Of a DNA stretch of 64,000 nt, positions 21,790-34,608 are shown piece by piece; within the stretch, counting starts at the first letter, position 1; each line of letters begins with the position of its first letter. A program made the translations under genes and the position numbers. Source of the stretch: Stereum hirsutum FP-91666 SS1 (lineage: Eukaryota; Basidiomycota; Agaricomycetes; Russulales; Stereaceae); the NCBI RefSeq assembly GCF_000264905.1, contig NW_006763141.1:404566-468565 (forward strand), read 5' to 3'. The notes below the pieces were generated by a model. The model was not told the origin of the DNA. It did no database searches and was given only the letters and a program-made list of their open reading frames with translations.

Positions 21790-23802
21790 CATCAGACACC
21801 TGTGTATCGCCATACCTGCTAGAATCATTAGCTACACCCATCACACACCCGGCATGGTGCCACACTCGTTAGGCACTGGAGCATTCCCACTAGGATGGCA
21901 GGTTCGGTATTGGCGTTGCACTTCTGCGCAAGAGAAGGTAAAGGGGGACACTATATCGGAGATCAAACTTGTACTAGTACGATACAAGAGACTTTCCAAA
22001 ACATACTAGTACATGGGCAAACTGAAGATTGAGAGGCGGCGAACCCTACTCTAGACCACTATAAGTATGTGTGAGTCTAAACTGAAGGATATTCATGAAC
22101 GCAAAAGGTAGAAACTCACCGATGAAGAAGCGTCATGAGCTGACTACCTACTAGTAGAGGTCATGAATGATAATTGCGAGCGAGATACATGGTTCTCGAA
22201 GATGGTTGGGGCTTGCCTTGAAGTTGGGAAAGCCGGGATAAAAGATGGGGAGAAGGAGGGGGAAGTAGCCATATAAACGTAGAAGTGAAATTAGGGGCTA
22301 CTTACCAAGCACGGGGCATAGGACGGGCCAGAGGATGCAGTGTTGGTGGAGACTACCAGACATTAGCAAGCTTTGGGGACAGCCGCGAAGCGTATGAACT
22401 ACACTCAGCGCTATCAGCAAAGAGCAAGAGTCGAATACGAGAGAGAACGCACCATAGTCTAAGTTTCAGCCAGGATGTCAAGTTGGACATCCCTAGCGTT
22501 GAAGATGTCGATATTCACGTCTCCGTTCTACATTCCTTCCGTAACTTCACGCAGGCTTCCTGCGGGTTACTTTATCGAACGCTAGGGTACCGAACTTCAT
22601 GTGGGCGGCCATACGAGGTCATTGGGCAGCTGCAGTTCAAAACGGAGGTGGTCCTGCGTCCACGAGTATCGGAGCCTTTGCCAAATCCTCCAACTGACTC
22701 ATAGATACTTTTCGTCCAGGACCATCGAGAGATTCCTAGATAAATAGATATCTCATTTGGAACGGGGCTACACGTACTCGATTTTCCGATCGTACATACT
22801 TACGCCACACACCGTAACCTATCGAGGGCCACATTCTCTCGAGGTGGTCGACGATCGCCATATCATCGATCGAATAATCTCAGCGAGAAGGCGTGCACAA
22901 CGTACTATCTTAACACCTCAATTTACATGCATACAGTCCAAGTCCTGCCCACTCCCAGGGCTCGATGTGTAATCACACGCCTAACCTTCGTGAGGCTCAT
23001 GATTCAGAGACCACCGCGCACAACACATCTGTGAGCAAGTAAAACCCGCGACGGAGGAAAGAGGACTCCACATAGTAGTAATACCTCGAAAGAAGGATGG
23101 CATTAAGCTTTTGAGTCCAGGCTCGAACGGAAGAAGAGGGGGCCTTGAGCGGACGAAAGGTATGTTTAGGAAGGTAATATGTTTAGAGGACAAACGCCAC
23201 AAAGCGATCGAATGGTGATAGTCGGTCGGAACTGAGGCTGTAAGTATTGTGGTCGCCGAGCTGGCCGATGGGTGGTGATGGCAAGGCACTGTACCACGAA
23301 CTGGGGATAGCCAGTCACCACCGAGGATTGTATGTACCTTGAATGACCTCCGGCCGCGATGGACGAGACATGAAGGAAAGTGTTGGAGGAGATGTGGATG
23401 AAGATGTGAACGGCATGACGACCGGCTGTGGGTGATGGCGATGGCGTCCTTCGAGCTGGACAAAAAAGAAAAGGAAGGTAGATATATGTGAGTGTCGAGG
23501 CTGAGCGGACCGAATGGATGTGATGGGAAAGCTGGCCCAGAGAAGGAACGTCGACGGTTGCATCCGAGGCATTGACAGCCGCCGTCCCCTTCGTCTCTCT
23601 CGTCTACCCCGACGCCTTCCATCTCACACTCACCGTTCGCGCCCTCACCATTCATAAACTAGGGCTTTTTTGACGACGTTGACGACGACGACGGAGCACG
23701 CAAGCAGGCGACGACCAGTAGAGACTCGACTCGCATCGGCCAACGACCAATCCGCTCGCGGAAAAGCGAAAAGCATTTAGCGACGGTCGGCAGATCATAT
23801 TC
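21790..23802. other. Intergenic 2 kb upstream of CLA4
   Basis: No supported gene. Short tactagta motifs recur at 21970-22160. The frame at 22285-22704 starts with GTG and has no domain. A 224-codon minus-strand frame (23655-22981) begins with ATG only 148 bp from the CLA4 start, but is Ser/His-rich and featureless; it probably is CLA4 promoter and 5' UTR read backwards. Confidence 0.5.
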
Positions 23803-26800
23803 ATGGCGTACAACCAAGTTACAGCCTCCTCGCTCACGCCCTCCCGGCCCGCACCCCAAGCACCCACACGGCAGCCCTCCTCAGCGTCCTCCTACAACTC
23901 CCCCTCCCGCTCCAACACCGCGTCCTCTTTCGCTTCTACTACAGCCTACGCGCCCTCCATCGCCTCCACCACCACCCTTAACAACAACAACAACAATCAG
24001 TCCCCCGTCGTCATGCCCGCTTCGAACACGTCCTATGCGACGTCGTATTCGGGCATAGGCGGCTCTCCCGCCGTCGGCGGTTTTCCAGGCCATATGCAGA
24101 GGAATTCGGAGCTCGGGGGAGGCGGGAGAGCAGGCGGGGGAGACGGCATGGGGGGACAGGGATTGTCGGGGGCGGGGATTGTGAGGAGTGGGACGGTGGG
24201 GTTTAAGGAGGATGCGTTCGCGAATTGGCTTTGGAGGGAGAAGTATCTGATATTGAGGGAGCAGACGCTCGCGGTGCATAAGAATGAGGTTCGTCGATTT
24301 CTTTGTCGCTTTTTCTTCTCATCGTGGGGGATCGCTATCAATCGCGAGCTGTGAGATCGCGAGCGTGTATGTTCGCTGTGATATTGAACGAGGTGTATCT
24401 CTCATTTGTGCACCTATTCGCTGGCAACGTCGCTCTTTTGTCGGGATTGCCGTTCGTCCCATCGGCGGACGTGAGCTGTCATCCCAGCCAGCCAGCTCAA
24501 CATCACATCACACACCCAGCCACCCACCCAGTCAGTCAAACATTACACACACTCACAGCGGCCATCACACATCACACGGCCGTGGCGGGGGTTACTTATC
24601 CCCTTGTATTATAAGTTCACCCCGTTTCGTCCTCGTCCCTTATTACGCGTCGCGTCGTGTTCCTTGTTCCTGCCCTTATTCGAGTCCTCGAGTTCATCTC
24701 GGGTGAGTGGGTGAGGGAGTGTGTCGAGACCGTTTGTATGATCCGTTGGAGTTCATCTCGGATGTGTCGAGGTGTCGAGTTCATTTGTTTTACTCGAGTT
24801 TGTTTCGGAATGGGTGGATGAGTGAGCTGAGCATCTCAGTGTCGTGCCGGCGAGTGACAGGGGGTGTGTGTGTACGTCACGACACGATGGGTGGATTCAC
24901 TATGTTGTTCACTACGTGAACGATGATCGCGAGAGGGTGTTGGAGGTGTTTCCTTCTGTTTTCTGTTTTCATTTTCAGAGCGACTTTGCTCCGTAGTTCT
25001 CGCTTCAACTTGATAGGAGCAGCTCAGACAGCCCGCCCTTCATCCCTTTCTCCCTCCAATCAAACCTCACTAACCTCTCTCTCCCCCCTCCCCCCTCCTC
25101 GCACCCCACAGGCCTCCTCCGCCCAAACCACCATCCAACTCTCCGACATCTCCAACATCGAACGGACCGACCTCAAACCGTACTGTCTCCTCCTCGAGAC
25201 CTCCTCTCCCAACCGGCGTTTCTATTTCGCTCTCAAAGGGGACGAGGAGCTGTACGGATGGCAGGACGATATTTACTCGAGGAGTCCGTTGAGTGGGAGT
25301 TTGAGTGCGCCGACGAATTTCGTGCATAAGGTCCATGTGGGGTTTGATCCGGTTAGTGGGGCTTTTACGGTGAGTGTTCCTTTCTTTCCCCCTCGCGGCG
25401 TATTTTGGAGGGGTGAAACTAATCCTGCTCGAATGTGCGAACGAACCACGTCTCTACAGGGTATGCCAGAACAATGGAGCAAACTGCTCACGAAATCGGC
25501 CATCACGCGCGAGGACTATCAGCGCGATCCGCAGGCGGTGCTCGATGTGCTCGAGTTTTATACGGACCATCAGAAAAGGGAGATGGAGGAGATGGGACTT
25601 TCGCCGGCGACGAGGATGGGGGGTGAGTGTCTTTTCTTTCCTTCCGCTTTTTTGTCCTTCCGCACCCAAGCATCGATCCCTACACCCTTTTTCGATCAAG
25701 TCCCTTACCCCTTCCTTCCTCCATCCATCCGTCCATTCCCTCCCTCCTCCCTTTACTCTATCCCTCCCTCCCTTTACTCACCCCCTCCCCTCTCTCCGCA
25801 TCTCCTTCCCTCTTTCCCGTTCCTTTCTCCATCCATCCATCCACCCGCCCTATGATGCTCACTCACACCCCAACCAGCCACAGGCGCACCCGCCCGCTTC
25901 AACGCAGGCACCGGCCTCGCCGGAACCGGCACCTCCTCCAAACTACCCCCCCTCCCCGAAACCCCAGACGCGCCCTCCCGCCCCTCCATCTCCCGCGCCG
26001 ATACATCCACGCCAGGCACGCCCGCCGCGCTCGCCCGTGCGGCGGATTATGTGAATGAGGCGTCCGTTGGTGGAGGCATCGGCGTTGGCGGAGGTGGTGG
26101 GGAAAGGGGTGGAGGAGGAGGGGGAGAAGGAGGAGGAAGAGGTGGGGGAATAGGGGCGTTACAGCCTTCGAGGCCTGCGCCGCCTAGACCGCTGTTGACT
26201 GCGAATCGGCCGGCTCCGTCTGCGCCTGGGAGTGGAAGTGGGAAAGAACAGGCGACGGCTTCGAGTGCGGATTTGAGGGCGAGGGCGAAGCAGCAGCAGG
26301 GTCAGGGTGGCGGAGGGGCGAGTTTGGATATGGATAGGGAGAGGGAGAGGAAGCCGGGACAAGGGCAGGGGCAGGGACCGGTGCCGGAGAGGAAGGAGAG
26401 TTTGTCGCCTGCTGGGGGACAGGGGCAGGGGCAGGGACAGAGAGATAGGGAACGCGAAAGGGAGAGGGAGAGGGAGCAGAGGGTTGTGGATCGGGAGCAG
26501 AGAGAGAGGGAGCGGGAGAGGAGGGAGAGGGATAGGGATGAACGGGAGAGGGAGAGGGCGGAACGAACGGAGAAGGAGCAGAGGACGCCGGCGAAGCCTT
26601 CCGGTGCTGCTGGTGCGGAGAAGACGCCTGCGACGGTGGTGAAGCCTCTGCAGCCGACGAAGAAGCCTGCGGATAAGCTGGTGATTGGGGGTGGGAAGGA
26701 GGATGGAGATGGGAGCGTGGCGGCGGCGGCGGCGGCGCTGGAGAAGCCGAAGGCGAAGGAGGTGGAGAAGAGGATTAGTACGATGACGGAGGTGCAGATT

Positions 26801-27935
26801 ATGGAGAAGTTGAGGAGCGTGGTTAGTCCTGATGATCCAAAGTTGATCTATAGCAAGATTAAGAAGATCGGGCAGGGGTGAGTCCTTCCCTCCCTTCATC
26901 ATTCTCTTTTCCGGTTCGTTTCGTTTCGTTTGGAAGCAGTTGGCTGACAAGGTGTGGTGTGGCGTCGTCATAGTGCCTCCGGCCACGTCTACGTCGCCAA
27001 AACGCTCGCGACGGGGAAGAAAGTGGCGATCAAAGAGATGGACCTGATGAACCAGCCGCGGAAAGAGCTGATCGTGAACGAGATCCTCGTCATGAAGGAG
27101 TCGCAGCACCCGAACATCGTCAACTTCCTCAACTCGTACCTCGTCAAGAACAACGAGCTCTGGGTCGTGATGGAGTACATGGAGGGCGGCGCGCTGACGG
27201 ATATTATTGAGAATAATACGTTGGAGGAGGATCAGATCTCTTGTATTTCGAATGAGGTATGTGTTTGATGGCTTGTGTGGTTGGTGGGTTGGATTGGATG
27301 TGGTGCTGATTGGTTGTTCGGCGTATGTGTGCAGACGTGCAAGGGCTTGGGCCATCTCCATAGCCAGCATATCATCCATCGAGATATCAAATCCGACAAC
27401 GTCCTGCTCGACGCCCAAGGCCGCGTCAAAATCACCGACTTCGGCTTCTGCGCGAAACTGACGGACCAAAAGTCGAAGCGCGCAACCATGGTGGGCACGC
27501 CGTACTGGATGGCGCCCGAGGTCGTGAAGCAGAAGGAGTACGGCGCGAAGGTCGACATCTGGTCGCTCGGGATCATGGCGATCGAGATGATCGAGCAGGA
27601 GCCGCCGTACCTCGACGAGGAGCCCCTGAAAGCGTTGTATTTGATCGCGACGAATGGGACGCCGACACTCAAGAAGCCGGAGGCGCTGTCGAGGGAGCTG
27701 AAGAGCTTTTTGAGCGTGTGTTTGTGTGTGGATGTGAAGAGTCGGGCGACGGCGAATGAGCTGCTTGAGGTGTGTTGGTTTTACTGCGTACTGAGTGGCG
27801 GTGAGCGTGTGCTGATGGTTCTGACTTTTTTTTTAGCATGAGTTTTTGAAGAAGACGTGCCAGTTGTCAGGACTCGCTCCTCTGTTGAGGTTCAGGACGA
27901 AGCAAGCATCATGAACGCTCAACGTCGTGCTTGAT
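23803..27935 (+). CDS. CLA4: PAK-family protein kinase of the Cla4 type
   Basis: Seven exons (23803-24288, 25112-25369, 25460-25622, 25878-26877, 26974-27256, 27335-27769, 27837-27935) give 907 residues. Order of domains: a Ser/Asn-rich N-terminus; a PH domain ([21 protein letters not shown].. [11 protein letters not shown]); a CRIB/PBD motif ([19 protein letters not shown]) that binds GTP-loaded Cdc42/Rac; an Arg/Glu-rich low-complexity linker; and a C-terminal kinase with [39 protein letters not shown] and [13 protein letters not shown] plus CRIB identifies Cla4 rather than Ste20. It acts at the cell cortex in polarity, septation and hyphal growth. In many Agaricomycetes CLA4 is linked to pheromone-receptor genes, as here. 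Introns 1 (823 bp) and 3 (255 bp) are unusually long; the joins are fixed by the continuous PH domain and the phase. Confidence 0.95.
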
Positions 27936-29754
27936 GTCTGTAACTGGCCCCGGATGCCTGCTCTCAGTTCTCTTTCTCTTCTTCTTCTCCGTCTTTTGTC
28001 TCATCCTGTAGCCCAACCTAGCTGGCATATATCCCCTCGATTTTTCACGCCGGCGCTATAACATACCGTTAGCAAATCGCCCTCGTCTCCTTTCTCTCGT
28101 CTCGTCTCGTCTCTTTCCCTATCTACCGGTACTTTCCTCTTTTATCACTCTTTTTCGTTCCCTTTGTCTTTTGTTATTCCCCTTCCTACCCGGATATTTT
28201 GCTTTCCCCCTTTCTATCCCTCCTAGTCTCTTTCTCTTTCCTCGACTTACGACCTTTTGTGCCTGTTAAACTTCTCTTCCCTGTGTTTCTTCCCTGTTTC
28301 TGTTCCAATCGATCGATGATTTCCTCTTCTCTGTCTGTCTTAAGTACCCCTTCCACCTTGTCCCCTCTGTGTCTACTGTCCATCCATCGTCCATCGGGTC
28401 TTAGCCGTTCCATGATCTAGGTATGAACTCGCCATGCGCCCCACCCCACCCCATCTCCTCCATCCTCCTCCATCCAATTCAATTCACGTCTCAACGTTCA
28501 ACGTCCAACGTCTATAAGCTACTCATGTCTACCGCTCCGTGTATAGGGAGTCCGGATCTGTGTCAGCGTCGGTGGATATCTTCCTGTCGCTCGTCCTTCT
28601 CGTGTCGTCTCAGTGCCGATACATACTCCAGACTCTTTTTACTCCAGGCTCTTTTACTACAGGCTCCGTACCCCAGAAGAAATCGTGGCGAACTTGAATT
28701 ATTAGTAGATTCTCTTTCTCTTTCTCTCATTGAGCTCTGATGCGTGATGCGTTGCCCGGGTCCCAGTCTGACGTTGATGCTCGATAAGCGAATGCGCTGT
28801 CGAGACCGACTTTTTGTCGTTCAGGTGCGTTAGCGTCCGCGTTGGCGCCAGTGGCTTGCATTCCTCGATGTGGCCCGTGCGGTGGCGGCAAATCGGGAAT
28901 CGGGAGTTTTTTTCCGGGGACACGGCTCGGTGCAACCGTTCACTGGCGTGACGACGTCAAATTCGGACGTTTCTTCAACACTGACCGCCACCGACGACCA
29001 GCTGAGCTTGCGCGAAACTTGTACGGACGAAATGATACGGAACGAAACGTTTCGAGTATACGCTAGTCTATGGAACAGGTCGGTGCTCTATGTCCTTTGA
29101 GCCATCTCGCCCGATCTGCTTTATTGTCTTGGTTAGCCGATGACTTGTTACAGAGGACCTTGGACTCGGACGTCAGCTAGGACCTTTACATTATGCTGTA
29201 AGCATAGTTTCAAACTTGCTTATTGCTTTTTTGCTCCACTTGATTGATTTTAGATCATCTATCAGTAATAATATGCAGGTCCGTACAGCCAAATGCTGCA
29301 TACATACGGCAGAATTCGCTCCACACTTCCGAATTGACCACACCGTGCTGGCCGGCGAGGTAGTATTTTCTCATATGCCGTTGGCGTTGAATGATACTAA
29401 CGTCGACGATCCAGCTGGATGACTACTGCTCCCATTGGTCCTGAACCGCGATATCTCATGTTATGGCATTTTTGGGGTCCGTCAAGCGCTGTTCGTCGAT
29501 GCTCAAAGTCGCAATTCGGGAATAGGACATATTTGTAGCGCTGCTCACTACAAATATGATGCGCAGTACAAATCAGTACGCAAGATATATGTTTGAAGAA
29601 CCTTTCAAAGCGTCAAAAGCGGCCTCCGTACGTTCTAAAACACGTATGCTCATATCTTCGTCCGCATTTCTTCGCGTTGCTGATTAGAATTGCTCAGGAG
29701 TCGTCTACGGCAAGCGGGATGGTGCAAGACTTCGAAAAAGTTTCGAGCAAAGAA

Positions 29755-29850
29755 ATGTTGAAGATGGTTGCCGCAACGCCGTACGTTCTTCGAAATCGTG
29801 TTCTGCCCCTGTCGAAGAACGTACGGCGTTGCGGCAACCATCTTCAACAT
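29755..29850. repeat. Perfect 39-bp inverted repeat (hairpin) with 18-bp loop
   Basis: Bases 29755-29793 (beginning atgttgaagatggttgccgc) are the exact reverse complement of 29812-29850. The spacer is 18 bases (aatcgtgttctgcccctg). There is no rho-like or T-tract context and no protein gene around it. A transcript would fold into a 39-bp stem, within the size range of small-RNA precursors. Confidence 0.97.
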
Positions 29851-30104
29851 CTCCTTTTCACCATGCGACACCGTCATCATGCGCTCATCTCCCACTCGAG
29901 TCTTCTCCCGGTCAGTTTTCCAAATTCTCAGGGTTGTTTAAATTTCGTTCCGTAAAAGAATCCGACCTGCACAGTCTGAACTTAAGGCTTATGCGCTATA
30001 AGGTCTTGTGGTTTCGTGCATGCGGCGCTCAGGGGGATAGTATGCTGCTTCGCATTAGGTTACGTGAAGAGTGGCGGGATCTCAGTGGGACTTCCTTAGC
30101 GAAC

Positions 30105-30185
30105 TAGCAGCCCCGATGCAACGAGCCCGGGGCGACCAACCCCGATGCAACCAGCTTCGGTACAACCAGCCCCGATGCAACTGTA
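30105..30185. repeat. Short imperfect tandem repeat (ccccgatgcaaccag)
   Basis: About five degenerate copies of a 15-17 bp unit built around ccccgatgcaac. Non-coding as far as I can see. Confidence 0.75.
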
Positions 30186-31985
30186 TTCAAAATCTTGCGG
30201 GCGCTTGCATTCTCTACACACCGATCGGTGTACATATCCGCTCTGTGTAGAGATCCTGTTACGTATGTATAAAACCGGATCGAGATATCCTTGCTCCTGT
30301 GGCTTTGAATCTACTATGTGCCGGCGCCACTGGGGGCGAAGACGATGCCAGATCACATCAAGGACCCAGTAAGGCTAACTAGTCTCGATAGAATATTCTG
30401 TTTGCGATGGTCGCCGCTAGACTGGCAGACCAGTGTCTTGTCGTGACGCATTGCGTACGGCATCGAAGTCACGAACCTTCTCAAGTACAACACGACCCAT
30501 TTGCCCTGAGTTTGTGTGGCCAGCATGCGCCCTCCGATCTAACCGTAGTGATTAGCGCCTCGAGGTATCTTGAAGCATTTTTCTACATATCTCACCGATA
30601 GTCCCGTCACTGCCGTCCTCGTGGGTGATGGGTAAGGCCCAACGTGGAGTGGCGGCGGGAACTGAAACCGACTATGACTTGCCAGAAGTTGTATTTGGCT
30701 CAGCTGATGAAAGGGTCACGATTGATCATGCCATATTTACATACCACTAATTCAGGATATTCTAGAGGGAGGACTCGAACACAGTCTGTCTGTGAGCACT
30801 TGGTGTCACTGGAGGGTAAGTGCCACATTGGGCCACATTATTTGCAGTAAGAACCTTCCGGAATATACCGAACGAAAGCGAACCGCGAGTCGCGACCACG
30901 TCTTTCTTCCAATATCTACTGGCGACCGGTACTCCTAAAGATTCCTCTATAACGCGATCTGCGGATGGAATTAGGTGACTAAACTCAACATAGTGGTACG
31001 TTTCGTATTGTGTAAATTCGAATACAAGGTGCGTAAGAAATCCACCTTCGAAAAACCCACAGTCACGGTCTTCGCCTACTGAAGTTCTCTTGTAGTAGTG
31101 GCGTTCAGATCGTCTTCGTCCATTTCATTCAGGCCACATGTACTTGGTACCCATCCTTATAGGAGACGGTAAGGTCCTTTTGAGCTGATCAAAGCTCTGC
31201 GACCCATCACTCGCAAGTTGTTAATGTCCGGATCGAAGCACGCTATCCTTCATCCGACTGATTATCTTTCTTTGGCAAGCTTGAAACTCCTCATGTTGGT
31301 ATGTATATCTTCTCCTTGGGGCGGAGTGCATTCCTGAACGGGATCGGAAAATTAGGCGCCGTGAAGAATCGCGATACTGAACGATACGGTTGACCATCAT
31401 GAGTCAGGACGGAGACGTTGCCCACATACGAGCGATGGCGGCATTGACTTAGCGCGGGCTTGAGGTCTGTCCAGTCTGCCGCGATTAAGATCCACCATAC
31501 ATGCCTACTGCATGCCTGTGGCTCAACCACTCACTACGAATGCCTTTGCCCGCATCCTGAGGATCAATCTGTTTCTGCTAGAATTCTCCCCTGTGTCAGA
31601 ACGTCTTACCAGCTCTTCTAGTCCTATCTTGTTTTCGACAGTCGTGTTCTAGGAAAACCGATAGACAATTCGTATCCGACATGGTGCTGATGCTGCGTAG
31701 TTTCGTACCTGGTAATTTCAAACCCATACATGTTTGAGTTGGGAGTGAGGAGTGTCATCGAATCTCCTTCAGGCTAACTTCCTTTCGGTTATTCATCTTT
31801 ACGTGAGCTCTAGCCACTTCCATCCAGCGGTTCTCATTATGGTAAGCTTTATGTCGGAGCTCATCGAGGATCTCTTGCTAGGTGTGAGGGTCTTGGCCAA
31901 ATATACCTGTGGGTAATCGTAAACCTACTTTACACCCCGACAAGCCCTGAGAATATGATAATTCTTGCGCCACTCGGTCCTCAGG

Positions 31986-31992
31986 TATAAAG
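31986..31992 (+). promoter_or_regulatory. TATA box of the P450 gene
   Basis: TATAAAG, 53 bp upstream of the ATG at 32039. Confidence 0.55.
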
Positions 31993-32038
31993 CACATCAC
32001 TCCCAGCTCGTACATTCGTTAACGTCCCCCTCGCGAGC

Positions 32039-34608
32039 ATGCTGTCTGGTACGGGTACCAATCTTTGGGCATTTGCCCTCGCGCTAGTCGCCTTCATGGT
32101 CCTTTACATATGGCGAACCTCTAGGCGTACCTCATCACTCCCGATGCCTCCAGGTCCTCCTCGTCTTCCTTTCATTGGAAGTCTTTTACACATGCCCAAA
32201 AGCCATCCATGGAAGACATACACCCGTTGGGCAAAGGAGCATGGTGAGTCCTTCTTCAAGCTCACTATGCAGCAGGGTTTATCGCTCTTTTGGGCTGTCT
32301 CAGGAAAGGATATCACGCATATCGATGTGCTAGGAAGCCACATTCTAGTAATAAACACCGCTAAAGCCGCGTTTGAACTATTCGAGAGAAGAGGCCTGTT
32401 GTATGCAGACAAGTGAGCCATGCTCCTTATTTTTATGCTGTGCAGCCGAATTCTCACACGTCTATATCACAGACCGCCCTTGTACTTCTTGAACAAAGTG
32501 TAAGCGCACAATCATCCTCAAACTGGTCATGCGATTTACATGCATTTGACACGCTGCTCAGTATTGGATTCGATTGGGTGATGGGATTTCAGGGATACAG
32601 CCCGCGTTGGCGAGAGTTCCGGAAATACTTTCATCAGTCCTTCAATCAGACTGCAGCCCAGGTGCGTGCTCACACAATAACACCCCGCGGAATTCTCATG
32701 ACCGATGCTTTGATGCTGGTCCAGAGCTTCCGCCCGTTATTGCTCGGCGCCACTCACGAGCTTCTGAGAAGACTCTTGGACGAGCCCGATGACTTCCTAG
32801 ATCATCTTCGACAGTGGGTACTTCTTTTGTCTTTGCCTCAGTGTGAATTTCCTAACCTTTACTTCAGAACGGCAGGAAGAGTCATCCTTTTGATCGCCTA
32901 TGGCATCGATGCCAAATCAAAAGACGATCCACACATCCAAACAGCCGAACGAGGCCTGCAGGCAGTTGCATTTGGAGCACACATTCGCGGCCAGCTTTTC
33001 GATTTCTTCCCTCTGTGTAAGTACATAACACTTGGCCCGCACACATCCACTGCAGAGTGCTCATTTCATCTTCCGTTAGTATTGCGACTGCCGTCATGGT
33101 TCCCCGGTGCAACAGTACGTATCATCGATGTTTTTCCAATTGCTACTCAGTTCGGCGTTGATATCCGTTATCTGATGCATTTCCTTGCGCTAGTACAAGG
33201 CTGAAGCAAAGCCGTGGAAGAAGTACGCAGAGGCGATGATCGAAGACCCATATCGAGCCTCGAAAGCCGCGTTTGTACGTCCTATCTCGTGCATCATGTC
33301 TCTAGCCCGCCCGCGCTGAGCTCCACTTCATTATACTATCCTCACTCTCTTCTCCGTCTAACTCTCCTGCTTGGTTTCGTATGATCTGAATTGGGTTTGG
33401 GTAGACAAATGGTACGGCACCACCGAACGTAACGGCTTCTCTTTTGAGCCAGCTCGATAGCAAGCCTTCTCCGATCACGGAGGATATGGTGAAGCTTGTC
33501 CCTGCGAATATGTACCTTGGTAAGTCAACGTTTGCTCTTCTTCCGCGAGCCACCCGTGTCGTCACTGCCCGGTAACCTCTCCGCTGATGTTTTCTCGCTG
33601 ATCCTAACGTAGCCGGCACGGATACGGTGAGATTTCTGTCACCGTACCTTTGGATCGTCTGTAAAAGCTAACAAGATGATCTGTTCCGTTTGTCTCTAGT
33701 CTGTGTCTGCCCTCGGAACATTCTTGTTGGCGATGACGCTCTATCCTCAGGCACAACGGAGAGCTCAAGCAGAGATAGACGCAGTCATTGGGGAGGGCGG
33801 GCGTCTTCCAGATTTCTCCGACGAGGCCTCCCTTCCCTATGTGGGTGCGGTCGTGAAAGAAGTCCTGAGGTATGTGACGATCATTCTGACATTCGTCGGG
33901 TGTTTTGTGATGCTCAAGTCACGTTGTTTATTTGAAGGTGGAGGCCTGTTGGCCCGTTGGGTACGGTCACACCGACAATTTTTTTCGCTAGAATATGCCA
34001 TAAGTGTTGACGATACCTTGGCAATCTTTCCATAGCACTTCCACACTGTCTGACTCAAGACGACACCTACGATGGGTACTTCTTGAAAGGTGGAAGCTGG
34101 GTGATTGGGAATACTTGGTACGTGATGACATACTATTTGTTAGACTCATCGACCCTACCTTACGCACATGCAACTGTTGTTCTTCTGAATCTAGGGCAAT
34201 CTTCCATGATGAATCCATCTACCCAGATCCCGACACCTTTAGCCCTGAACGGTACTTCGACAATCCAGCCCTACCATACCCGAACGAAGCGTTCGGCTAC
34301 GGGCGGCGCTGGTGTGCCGGCAAGTGGATGGCTATAGACAACTTGTGGATCACGGTAGTTTCAGTGTTGGCGACTATGAACGTTGAAAAGGCGAGGGATG
34401 AATTTGGGAGGGAGATTGTGCCGAAGGATGAGTACACGACAGGTTTTGTCGTGTAAGTCTTGCTTTTGTCCCAAGTCTTACACATACTCATGCCTCTCTT
34501 ATGGGGTTGACTTTCCGTAGGTATCCGATGCCATTCAAATGTCAGGTAAAACCGAGATCAGAGGCCACAGAAACATTGATTCGGTCCACTTCGATCCTCA
34601 CTGCCTAG
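32039..34608 (+). CDS. Cytochrome P450 monooxygenase
   Basis: Fifteen exons give 512 residues: 32039-32243, 32304-32412, 32473-32499, 32562-32661, 32725-32813, 32868-33016, 33080-33114, 33200-33274, 33405-33519, 33613-33626, 33700-33869, 33938-33960, 34036-34117, 34195-34452, 34521-34608. There is an N-terminal membrane anchor (LWAFALALVAFMVLYIW), then the proline hinge PMPPGPPRLPFIG. The I-helix oxygen motif AGTDTS, the K-helix KEVLR (ExxR), PERY and the heme loop FGYGRRWCAG with its Cys ligand are all present. The enzyme would sit on the ER and use a P450 reductase. Overall it resembles the OrdA-like (O-methylsterigmatocystin oxidoreductase-like) P450s that are expanded in Agaricomycetes. 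The substrate is unknown. Exons of 14, 23, 27 and 35 bp make it easy to mis-annotate. No biosynthetic cluster is visible around it. Confidence 0.93.

Larger units (their letters stand above)
27936..32038. other. 4.1-kb gene-poor stretch
   Basis: 27936-28740 is strongly pyrimidine-rich (CLA4 3' flank). From 28740 to 32038 no frame shows a domain, a convincing ATG start or exon pattern. Special structures inside it are the perfect hairpin at 29755-29850 and the short repeats at 30105-30185. It may hold decayed genes. Confidence 0.55.

Noticed and set aside
22285..22704. 139-codon plus-strand frame
   Set aside because: GTG start and no recognisable domain or splice pattern.
22981..23655. 224-codon ATG-started minus-strand frame upstream of CLA4
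   Set aside because: Ser/His/Cys-rich without domain or intron signals; starts 148 bp from CLA4 and most likely is promoter and 5' UTR sequence.
26159..27469. 436-codon minus-strand frame antisense to CLA4
   Set aside because: Arg/Leu-rich mirror of the CLA4 low-complexity linker and kinase; a shadow frame.
30700..30840. gttcgagtcc on the minus strand as a possible tRNA B box
   Set aside because: The T-stem does not pair and no A box or acceptor stem is found at the proper distance.
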